Origin: a bacterium
GTDB taxonomy: Bacteria; Arandabacterota; Arandabacteria; Arandabacterales; Arandabacteraceae
NCBI GenBank assembly: GCA_025774405.1
Contig: JALGWB010000127.1
Coordinates: 1 to 11,935, forward strand
Length of the DNA: 11,935 bases
Direction: 5' to 3'
The position numbers were made by a program, and so were the translations under genes. This document shows, in pieces, positions 1 to 6,982 of this stretch. Every line of letters begins with the position of its first letter. Position 1 is the stretch's first letter. Below the pieces are notes generated by a model. That model worked only from the letters and a program-made list of their open reading frames with translations. It searched no databases and was not told the origin of the DNA.

Positions 1-775
1 GCTCTATCTCAGGTATCTTCGGAAGATCGGCCTTTATTCTTTCAATTGCCTGTGAAACATTGAGCTTTGATCTGAAGATCAGCTTGTATGCCTGTTTCAG
101 GATGCGGATAGTCTCACGCGGAAAACCATGGCGCCCGAGCCCGATGGTGTTCAATCCATTGACCACAGGAGGATTACCGGCTACACGGATATAGGGCACG
201 ATGTCCATCGGTACACGGGAGCCACCGCCGGTATAGGAGTAGCAACCGATGCGGACGAACTGATGAATAGCAGTCAGGCCGCTGATAGCAGCGCAATCCT
301 CAATGGTGACATGACCACCCATATTGACGGCGTTGCTGATGATTATCTTGTTGCCGATCCTGCAATTATGAGCAATGTGAGCGTAAGCCATGATATAGTT
401 GTCATCGCCGACAATCGTAACTTCGTCCTCACCCGTTGCACGGTGGATCGTTGCGAACTCCCTGATCGTATTCCCATTGCCTATCTTGACAAAACTGCGT
501 TCACCGCGATATTTAAAATCCTGAGGTTCGGCACCAATCACCACGCAATGAAATATCCGGCAGTTTGAGCCGATGGTCGTCCAGCCTTCTATCAGGCAAT
601 TGGCACCAATTGCCGTATGCTCACCTACTTTAACACGGGGTCCTATGACGGTGTTGGGACCCACTGAAACACCTTCAGCCAGCTCAGCACGTGGATCAAC
701 GTAAGCAGCTGGATGGATCCGCCCAGAAGTTGCCACCTCATCTGTCGGATTGACCCGCTTCTTGCTATGCGTCAC
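1..775 (-). CDS. lpxA: LpxA, UDP-N-acetylglucosamine acyltransferase (C-terminus off the window)
   Basis: It catalyses the first step of lipid A synthesis: transfer of a 3-hydroxyacyl chain from acyl carrier protein to UDP-GlcNAc in the cytoplasm. The visible 258 codons show a left-handed beta-helix of hexapeptide repeats. The active-site motif AHIAHNC matches the E. coli region with catalytic His125 (here about His136). It is followed by HQF and by the family's C-terminal helical segment (GLGRHGF, AYKLIFRS). At the place of E. coli Gly173, which sets acyl-chain length, a glycine is present, so a long acyl chain is plausible (inference). I start it at the GTG whose GTGA overlaps the stop of lpxC-fabZ; this is 12 residues longer at the front than E. 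coli LpxA. A second GTG at 736 would give a family-typical N-terminus. Only the last few residues should be missing beyond position 1. Confidence 0.95.
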   Translation of the reverse strand, partial: MTHSKKRVNPTDEVATSGRIHPAAYVDPRAELAEGVSVGPNTVIGPRVKVGEHTAIGANCLIEGWTTIGSNCRIFHCVVIGAEPQDFKYRGERSFVKIGNGNTIREFATIHRATGEDEVTIVGDDNYIMAYAHIAHNCRIGNKIIISNAVNMGGHVTIEDCAAISGLTAIHQFVRIGCYSYTGGGSRVPMDIVPYIRVAGNPPVVNGLNTIGLGRHGFPRETIRILKQAYKLIFRSKLNVSQAIERIKADLPKIPEIE

Positions 776-2124
776 CTGTTGAGACCCTTTCTCCTTACCT
801 CATCCCTGTCCATCAGAACTGAGAGAAGCTCAGCCTCTGCAACAAGCTTGCCATCCACATAGGCATATCCTTTCATCTTACAGGAGCTGAGCATAAGCTT
901 CTTCATCTCCAATTCGAAACGAATTTGATCACCGGGGAATACAGGCTTTCTGAACTTGGCTTTGTCAATTGCCATAAAGTAGACCAGTTTGGCCTTCGGA
1001 TTCTCAACCATGCTTAGAAGAAGCACGCCGCCGACTTGCGCCATTGCCTCTATTATGAGTACAGCGGGCATTATCGGATGACCAGGAAAGTGTCCCGCAA
1101 AGAATGGTTCGTTGATGGTGACATTCTTTATTCCGACAACCCGCTTGCCCTTTTCGAGCTCGACGATGCGATCGACCAGCAGAAACGGGTATCTATGCGG
1201 CATTATCTCCTGGATCTCTTCAATCGACAACATCGACGGAACGTCTCTGACATGACGTCCTGAGAAGGCCTTCCTCGCGACCTGGAAGTTCTCATGTAGC
1301 CTTTTCACCAATTGAATGTTCGAAGCGTGGCCCGACTTCAGAGCAATGATATGCCCTTTAAGCTGGGCACCCAGCAAGGCAAGGTCGCCAATCAGATCAA
1401 GTATCTTGTGTCTGACAAACTCATCGGGAAATCTCAAGGGCTCTTCATTAAGGATGCCGTTGTCACCGACAACAATTGAATTCTTCAGACTCCCGCCCTT
1501 GATAAGACCATGCTTCTTAAGCATCTCAACATCAGCGACCAAAGAGAATGTCCTTGCAGGCGCAAGGTGCTTCTCAAAGACATCCGCCGTTATCTCAAAC
1601 GAGGCATATTGAGTTCCAATCAAAGGATGAGCAAAATCAATAGTGAAACTCACTCGCAATCCGTCGTATGGAAGGGCTACAAGCTCAGAGCCGTCGCTTG
1701 AGACAGAAACAGGTGATTTAACTTCGATATACCGTTTGGGAGCATCCTGCTCAGCCAATCCGGCTTGCTTCAGGATCTCAACGAAGGGCGAACTTGAACC
1801 ATCAGGCTCTGCAATCTCAGGGCCGTCAAGTTCAATGGTGAGATTATCTATGCCAAGTCCGACCACAGCAGCAAGCACATGCTCGACCGTACTCACGTGA
1901 ATGTTGTCCTTCCCAAGAACCGTTCGCCTTGAGATCTCCTTGCTTTGAACCGCATTTGCTACACTCACCCTTATCTCGGGTTTGCCGTTCAGATCAGTCC
2001 GGATGAACCTGATGCCTGAATCTATCCCAGCCGGCTTGAATGTCATCGCAACCGGCTTGCCGCTGTGCAAACCAATTCCTGCAAACGATGCCTCCCTGGC
2101 AATGGTCATCTGTTTGGAGCTCAT
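772..2124 (-). CDS. lpxC-fabZ: Bifunctional LpxC deacetylase / FabZ 3-hydroxyacyl-ACP dehydratase fusion
   Basis: This 450-residue protein joins two enzymes. Residues 1 to about 290 are LpxC, the zinc amidase for the committed step of lipid A synthesis. The zinc ligands are visible as His82 (in TVEHVLAA), His239 and Asp243 (in HKILDLIGD); Glu81 and His266 (in SGHASN) are the catalytic residues expected for the family. Residues about 296-450 are FabZ, with HRYPFLLVDR at 310-319 and the hot-dog active site GHFPGHPIMPA, catalytic His345 and Glu359. The usual MPGV of FabZ reads MPAV here, a small deviation. The start overlaps the lpxD stop by ATGA. GGAGG lies only 2 bases before the ATG, with a purine-rich GGAGAGAGGG further up, so coupled translation from lpxD is likely. 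Such fusions are known in Bacteroidetes and relatives. Confidence 0.97.
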   Translation of the reverse strand: MSSKQMTIAREASFAGIGLHSGKPVAMTFKPAGIDSGIRFIRTDLNGKPEIRVSVANAVQSKEISRRTVLGKDNIHVSTVEHVLAAVVGLGIDNLTIELDGPEIAEPDGSSSPFVEILKQAGLAEQDAPKRYIEVKSPVSVSSDGSELVALPYDGLRVSFTIDFAHPLIGTQYASFEITADVFEKHLAPARTFSLVADVEMLKKHGLIKGGSLKNSIVVGDNGILNEEPLRFPDEFVRHKILDLIGDLALLGAQLKGHIIALKSGHASNIQLVKRLHENFQVARKAFSGRHVRDVPSMLSIEEIQEIMPHRYPFLLVDRIVELEKGKRVVGIKNVTINEPFFAGHFPGHPIMPAVLIIEAMAQVGGVLLLSMVENPKAKLVYFMAIDKAKFRKPVFPGDQIRFELEMKKLMLSSCKMKGYAYVDGKLVAEAELLSVLMDRDEVRRKGLNR

Positions 2125-3155
2125 GACCTCCGCCCTCTCTCCAGTCTGGCAACACGTTCTGCTAACTCGGCGACGCGCTTCAAAAGGTCAGGTAGCTTTT
2201 GAAGACTCGCATATATCTTCTTAGCCTGCTTATGGTTACGAGCCGGGTAGCCTGAGACCATGGCCCCAGGTGCAACATCGCCAACAACCCCAGCCTGAGC
2301 TGCCACAACAGATCCTTCACCTATCTTGACATGCCCGATGATCCCAGCCTGACCAGCAATGGTTGCCCCTGCACCTATCTCCGTGCTCCCACCAATCCCT
2401 ACCTGTGCAACGATGATACAGTTATCCCTGACAACCACGTTGTGACCAATCTGTACCAGATTATCGATCTTTGTTCCCCTACCAATATAGGTAGTACCGG
2501 TTGTGGCTCTGTCTATGGTGACATTGGCACCTACCTCAACGTCATCCTCGATGACCACATTACCAACCTGAGGTATTTTTCTGTAGATCTCTCCATCCCT
2601 GACAAAGCCAAAGCCATCGCTTCCGATCACCGCGCCGCTATGAATAATCACACGATTGCCAATCCTGGTCTCCTCCCTGATTGTCACATTCGGATAGATA
2701 AGACAGTTGCTACCTATGGATGTTCTTCGTCCGACAAATGTTCCAGCTAGCACCAGGCTATTGTCGCCAATCTCAACGTCTTCCTCTATGATGGTACAGG
2801 CTCCAATTGCTACCCCCTTACCTATTCTCGCGCTGTCAGCAACGATTGCAGAGTGATGTACAGAACGAGGATATGAGTTTCTATCGGGGAAGAAATATTC
2901 AACTGCCTTTATGAAACTCAGATACGGATTCTCGCAGATGATCAGAGGCTTGGAGGTCCTGGCAGTATCCCGTGGCGCAATCACTGCTGAAGCGGCTGTG
3001 GACTCAAGGTAGCGGCCGTAGCGTGGATCAGCCAGGAAAGTAATGTCACCCGGACGAGCCTCCCTTATGCCTGCAACTCCCGTAATGACAACAGAAGGAT
3101 CGCCTGAGATCTCACCCCCAACAATCCTGGCTAATTCATCAAGTCTTATTTCCAT
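2121..3155 (-). CDS. lpxD: LpxD, UDP-3-O-acyl-glucosamine N-acyltransferase
   Basis: It adds the N-linked 3-hydroxyacyl chain to UDP-3-O-acyl-glucosamine, the third step of lipid A synthesis, in the cytoplasm. The 344 residues are close to the family length. Residues 1 to about 95 form the N-terminal uridine-binding domain (RPGDITFLADPRY around 34-46). Residues about 100-300 are hexapeptide repeats of a left-handed beta-helix. VQIGHNVV places the catalytic histidine at His238, almost exactly as in E. coli LpxD (His239). Residues about 310-341 form a charged helix or short coiled coil at the trimer end. It follows skp by 16 bases with only a weak AGGAAG element upstream of the ATG, and its stop overlaps the next gene by 4 bases. 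Confidence 0.97.
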   Translation of the reverse strand: MEIRLDELARIVGGEISGDPSVVITGVAGIREARPGDITFLADPRYGRYLESTAASAVIAPRDTARTSKPLIICENPYLSFIKAVEYFFPDRNSYPRSVHHSAIVADSARIGKGVAIGACTIIEEDVEIGDNSLVLAGTFVGRRTSIGSNCLIYPNVTIREETRIGNRVIIHSGAVIGSDGFGFVRDGEIYRKIPQVGNVVIEDDVEVGANVTIDRATTGTTYIGRGTKIDNLVQIGHNVVVRDNCIIVAQVGIGGSTEIGAGATIAGQAGIIGHVKIGEGSVVAAQAGVVGDVAPGAMVSGYPARNHKQAKKIYASLQKLPDLLKRVAELAERVARLERGRRS

Positions 3156-3171
3156 ATTTCAGATGTTCTTC

Positions 3172-3693
3172 CTACTCGGAAGTGCTTCGTGACTCCTCCA
3201 GAAGCTGTAGAACCTTATCTGTAAGGTCCAGTTCAGGCTTTGAGTAAACCACAATCCCTGGGCCAGAGTCCAGCACTAAGTCAAAACCTTCCTGTTCTGC
3301 GACCTTCCTGGTTGCCTCCTGAATCGCTTCAATTATCGGTTTTGACAGCTCCTCATTCCTTTGTGCCGCCTTTGCTTCGGCATCCTGTCTGAATTTAAGA
3401 TACGCTTGCTGTCGGCGTTCAAGTTCCTGCTGTTTCTCCTTAAGACGTGCCTCACTGAACAGATACCTTTCATACTTGAGAGTGTCAGCCAACGCCTGCA
3501 ATGACTTCTCCATCTCGGCTACCTGTCTGTTCAGCTCTTCCATTTCGCGCTGGTAGGTTTCCTCTGCCTCACGTGCAGCAGAATACTGCTCGAAGATCTG
3601 GCTGGCGTTAACAAAACCGACCTTCTCCTGTGCACTGAGGGTTGCAAGTGGAATCAACAGCACAAGGAGCAGAACAAAGCTACATTTCGCCAT
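3172..3693 (-). CDS. skp: Skp/OmpH-family periplasmic chaperone
   Basis: It is a secreted 173-residue protein of the OmpH/Skp family, which holds unfolded outer-membrane proteins in the periplasm on their way to the Bam complex. Residues 1-21 are a typical signal peptide with a leucine-rich core ending LSA, with cleavage likely before Gln22. The mature protein starts with the family strand KVGFVNASQIF. It continues with a long charged helical region (about 40-130) rich in Glu, Gln, Arg and Lys that should form the coiled-coil tentacles, and closes with the strand FDLVLDSGPGIVVY and a short helix. GGAGGG 7 bases before the ATG supports the start. The position directly after bamA and before lpxD is the classical arrangement. 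Cys4 lies in the signal peptide n-region and is not part of a lipobox. Confidence 0.93.
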   Translation of the reverse strand: MAKCSFVLLLVLLIPLATLSAQEKVGFVNASQIFEQYSAAREAEETYQREMEELNRQVAEMEKSLQALADTLKYERYLFSEARLKEKQQELERRQQAYLKFRQDAEAKAAQRNEELSKPIIEAIQEATRKVAEQEGFDLVLDSGPGIVVYSKPELDLTDKVLQLLEESRSTSE

Positions 3694-3700
3694 CTCAAAT

Positions 3701-3706
3701 CCCTCC
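3701..3706 (-). promoter_or_regulatory. Ribosome binding site of skp
   Basis: GGAGGG ends 7 bases before the ATG at 3693, just after the bamA stop. It fixes the skp start. Confidence 0.7.
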
Positions 3707-3710
3707 AGAA

Positions 3711-6107
3711 CTAGTAACCGGCGGTTCCGAATTGGAAATGGGTTTCCCAGCCAGGTCCACCATAGGTATCCTCTCTGTCAAAGCCATAGCCAACATCGAA
3801 CCCAAGCTGACCCATCATAGGTATCTCTATGCGAAAGCCCACGCCTGCAGACCGCTTAAGTTGCCCAGGACGAGCAGCCCTAAAGCTATTCCAAGTATTG
3901 CCAGCATCAGCAAAGACAAGTATATGAGCCCTGTTCTCGACAATTGGAATCCTGTATTCAAGGGTTCCGATTAACATGAAGCGCCCACCTTCATCTATGG
4001 CATTTCCCTGAGGCACGATCTCACGATCTCCATAGCCCCGCACACCGTCAATGGTTGAACCACCAAGTCTGAATCGCTCATAAATTGGAATGTAGCCATT
4101 ACTACCCAATTCGTCAACAATACCAGTTCTGATCTTAAAGACCAAAGCCGATCTCAAGATGGGAATCGCGATGAAGTTCGAATTATCGACTATGTAGCTC
4201 TGATAACAGGTGCTACCGCCGAGCAACCCACCGGCCCACTCGCATGTCATCGATGTCCTGCTGCCGAATCTGGGAAAGAAGGGATTGTCGACACTATTGC
4301 GAATGAAGCTGAGGATTACACTTGAGGTAATTCGCTTCCCCGCCTGGCTCTTTACAAGCTCGCTTGCTTTGGTTTCATCGGGTTCTATCTCCCGATGCTC
4401 AAAGCTGTAGCGGACGTAGAATCGCGAATAGTCGATGAACTTTACTCGCTTTCCCAGCACTACACCGAACCCCCCACGTTTATCGGTGTAGGTGTCGTAT
4501 TCCCTTCGCGTGTCATAGACATCAAAGCCCACAAGTATGGGACGATCGCGAAACCACGGGTCACGGTAGCTTAGATCAATCTGATCGAGCTTACCGAACT
4601 CCCAGCGGAGATTCAGGGTCTGCCCCTTGCCCAAGCCGAGAAATGGAAACTTCCGATAGAAGCCCACGTTGTTATGGGCAAATTCGACGAAGCCGGTGAG
4701 CCCAAATTCCTCACTGTAGCCGGCACCAACGTTGGCGATCCCGGACTGTCGCTCCTTTATTCTGAAGACCAGATCGAGGTCACCATCTTCATTGGCAACT
4801 CTTGAGCCTATTTGAACATCTTCAAAATAGCCCAAATTGAAGACCTCTCTTTGACTGCGCTCAAGAAAGGATCTTCTGAGGATATCACCAGGGTGAATCA
4901 CCAGTTCCCGGCGTATCACCTTCTCTAGGGTTGTTTCGTTGCCTTCGATGATTATCTTACGAACCCTCACAGCACGTCCAGGGTCAATTCTGAAGGTCAA
5001 TGCAAGACTGTCGTCCCTGAAGGTTTGACTTGGTTCAACCCTGGCGTACATGAAGCCCTGATCGCCGAGAATGGAGTAGAGATTCTGAAGGGTATGATCA
5101 TATTCACTCTGACTGTAGGGCTGACCTTCTTCAAGAGTTATGGCCTGTTCGAATATGTGCTCGTTGAGTTCCTTTGGAAGGTCTTCGCTACCTTCAAGTT
5201 TTAGTCCGATCTTACTGACGTAGACCCTTGGCCCTTCCTCAACTCTTATCTTGATCTCTGCGGCCCTCTTGGCCTTATCTATCTCGACTTTGTGGTCAAC
5301 CACACGGGCTTGCATGAAACCTTCATCACGATAGCGTTCAACGATTCGCTGGAGATCTTCTTCAAGGATTTCAGGGTTATAATCCTTACCAGAAAACCAG
5401 CCACGTTCCTTCGTTTCCATGATCTTCTTGAGAGCCTTATCGGAAAGGGCCTTGTTTCCGTCGATCTCTATGTGATCAACCTTTACCTTGACACCCTCAT
5501 CGATCTTGAATGTCACACCTATTCCATATTCGCCAGTGGGTACGGTCTCGTAAGTAACATCTGCAAGATAGAAGCCCTTCTCCTTATAGAGAGACCGTAT
5601 GGCTTGGATACTCTTCTGAAGCAACCTCTCGTCGAATCTTGACCCCACCGCGAGCTGTATCTTGCTCCTGATATCTCCTTTGCCGATCTTACGGTTACCT
5701 GAAATCCTGATGCTGGCAATCACGGGTCGTTCAACCACTTCAACTATGAGGGAGTCGCCCACTTCGGTTTCAGTCAGGTATAGCCTTATATCGCTGAAGA
5801 AACCCATGCCATAGACACGTCTAAGGGCTTCCTGAACCTCCTGATAGGAATAGGTGTCACCCTCAGACAGCCCAAGCGTATTAATGACTGAGGTTGGTAA
5901 GGCCCGATATGTCCCTCTCACCTTGATTCCGGCGACCTTGACCTCGTGGGGAACCGCCAATGCAGGCTCAGGAATACAAAAAACGGTATAAGAAAGCAAA
6001 ACACCGAGCAGGATGCACCTGACTGTGCTTATGCTAGCCAGGAAAAAACCGAATTTGGACCGGGTCAGCTCAGGGGAGGTTCTTGCTACCTGGCTCCTTC
6101 TTGTCAA
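3711..6107 (-). CDS. bamA: BamA, outer-membrane protein assembly factor
   Basis: It is the essential barrel protein that folds and inserts beta-barrel proteins into the outer membrane. The 798 residues match the family. A signal peptide with a long basic front end runs to a likely cleavage after ALA51. Five POTRA domains follow at roughly 55-128, 129-205, 206-292, 293-377 and 378-454. The 16-strand barrel occupies about 455-798, with the conserved loop-6 motif VRGYG at 689-693 and a C-terminal strand ending FQFGTAGY. The final residue is Tyr rather than the more usual Phe. Cys622 and Cys634 sit across one predicted hairpin. The start is TTG, supported by AAGGAG 7 bases upstream, and lies inside the end of clpC with a 38-base overlap. 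No ATG exists in the signal-peptide region. Confidence 0.96.
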   Translation of the reverse strand: MTRRSQVARTSPELTRSKFGFFLASISTVRCILLGVLLSYTVFCIPEPALAVPHEVKVAGIKVRGTYRALPTSVINTLGLSEGDTYSYQEVQEALRRVYGMGFFSDIRLYLTETEVGDSLIVEVVERPVIASIRISGNRKIGKGDIRSKIQLAVGSRFDERLLQKSIQAIRSLYKEKGFYLADVTYETVPTGEYGIGVTFKIDEGVKVKVDHIEIDGNKALSDKALKKIMETKERGWFSGKDYNPEILEEDLQRIVERYRDEGFMQARVVDHKVEIDKAKRAAEIKIRVEEGPRVYVSKIGLKLEGSEDLPKELNEHIFEQAITLEEGQPYSQSEYDHTLQNLYSILGDQGFMYARVEPSQTFRDDSLALTFRIDPGRAVRVRKIIIEGNETTLEKVIRRELVIHPGDILRRSFLERSQREVFNLGYFEDVQIGSRVANEDGDLDLVFRIKERQSGIANVGAGYSEEFGLTGFVEFAHNNVGFYRKFPFLGLGKGQTLNLRWEFGKLDQIDLSYRDPWFRDRPILVGFDVYDTRREYDTYTDKRGGFGVVLGKRVKFIDYSRFYVRYSFEHREIEPDETKASELVKSQAGKRITSSVILSFIRNSVDNPFFPRFGSRTSMTCEWAGGLLGGSTCYQSYIVDNSNFIAIPILRSALVFKIRTGIVDELGSNGYIPIYERFRLGGSTIDGVRGYGDREIVPQGNAIDEGGRFMLIGTLEYRIPIVENRAHILVFADAGNTWNSFRAARPGQLKRSAGVGFRIEIPMMGQLGFDVGYGFDREDTYGGPGWETHFQFGTAGY

Positions 6108-6363
6108 TATCCTTCTCCTTGGACTTAGAGCAGGCTACTTTTTCCTTTTTAGCCCTTGCCTTGCACTCAAACGTAAGCAGGTCCTCCTTCCGGCACGCCT
6201 TGATCGTTGATCCGGACTTGAAAGTGCCCTTGAGCACCTCTTCAGCAAGTGGATCCTCAAGCAACCGCTGGATCGTCCTTCTCAGAGGTCTCGCTCCCAG
6301 GGCAGGATCATAACCCTTTTCGATAAGAAGATCTTTCGCCTCAGGCGTGACAACAAGCTTGAG
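6070..6363 (-). pseudogene. clpC: ClpC segment 3: C-terminal small domain and tail
   Basis: This reading frame continues ClpC after the second break: LKLVVTPEAKDLL, then GYDPALGARPLRR and LLEDPLAEEVLKG, the standard end of the second AAA+ domain. It is followed by a lysine-rich tail of about 45 residues (KARAKKEKVACSKSKEKD). It lies in the same phase as the first segment (6970-8442), not that of the middle segment. It has no convincing start of its own. About 19-20 residues normally found between the FxPL motif and this segment (compare B. subtilis ClpC) are absent. Its end contains the bamA ribosome binding site and start. Confidence 0.85.
6115..6120 (-). promoter_or_regulatory. Ribosome binding site for the TTG start of bamA
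   Basis: AAGGAG sits 7 bases before TTG at 6107, inside the clpC coding sequence. It decides in favour of the TTG start, since no ATG or GTG lies between it and the signal-peptide core. Confidence 0.65.
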
Positions 6364-6982
6364 ACATCTCGGGAATGCCCAAAGGCCTGAACACGATTAT
6401 TTCATCAACTCTGTTCAGGAATTCAGGATTGAAAGTTCGTTTCAGCTCATCGAGTACTTTATCTCTCATCCGCTCATAGGACTCATCACTCTCTGTCCGC
6501 TGGAAGCCAAGGGAGGTTCCACCCTTGATGCGCCGTGTGCCAACATTGGATGTCATTATGACCACACAGTTCTTGAAATCAACAGCTCTACCAAAACTAT
6601 CTGTCAACTGTCCATCCTCGAGAACCTGCAAAAGGATGTTGAAGACATCCGGATGGGCTTTCTCTATTTCGTCAAGCAGTACTACACTGTAAGGTCTTCT
6701 TCTAACCTTCTCGGTCAGTTGTCCTCCTTCCTCATAGCCAACGTATCCCGGAGGGGCGCCAACCAGACGGGATACTGCGAATTTCTCCATGTACTCGGAC
6801 ATATCGATTCTTACCATGGCATTCTCATCGCCAAAGAGAAATTCCGCGAGAGCCCTGGCAAGTTCGGTCTTGCCAACACCAGTTGGACCGAGGAAGAAGA
6901 ACGAGCCTATTGGACGACGAGGATCCTTGAGCCCCGCACGACCACGTCTTATTGCCTTGGCAACAGCGGTCAGGGCTTCATC
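6341..6982 (-). pseudogene. clpC: ClpC segment 2: second AAA+ domain (D2)
   Basis: From DEALTAVAKAIRR at 6982 this frame encodes most of D2. It shows Walker A GPTGVGKT (6866-6889), RIDMSEYMEK, pore loop GYVG, Walker B VVLLDEIEKAHPD, MTSNVG, the ClpP-docking tripeptide LGF (6503-6511), and NPEFLNRVDEIIVF. All key motifs are intact, so the protein sequence has not decayed. The frame then runs into a stop at 6341 just after FRPLGIPEMS. It is displaced by two bases from segment 1. An ATG at 6817 could only start a product after Walker A, which should be non-functional. Confidence 0.88.

Noticed and set aside
128..568. Plus-strand open frame of 146 codons.
   Set aside because: It is the antisense of lpxA hexapeptide repeats, has no family resemblance and lies wholly inside a clear gene.
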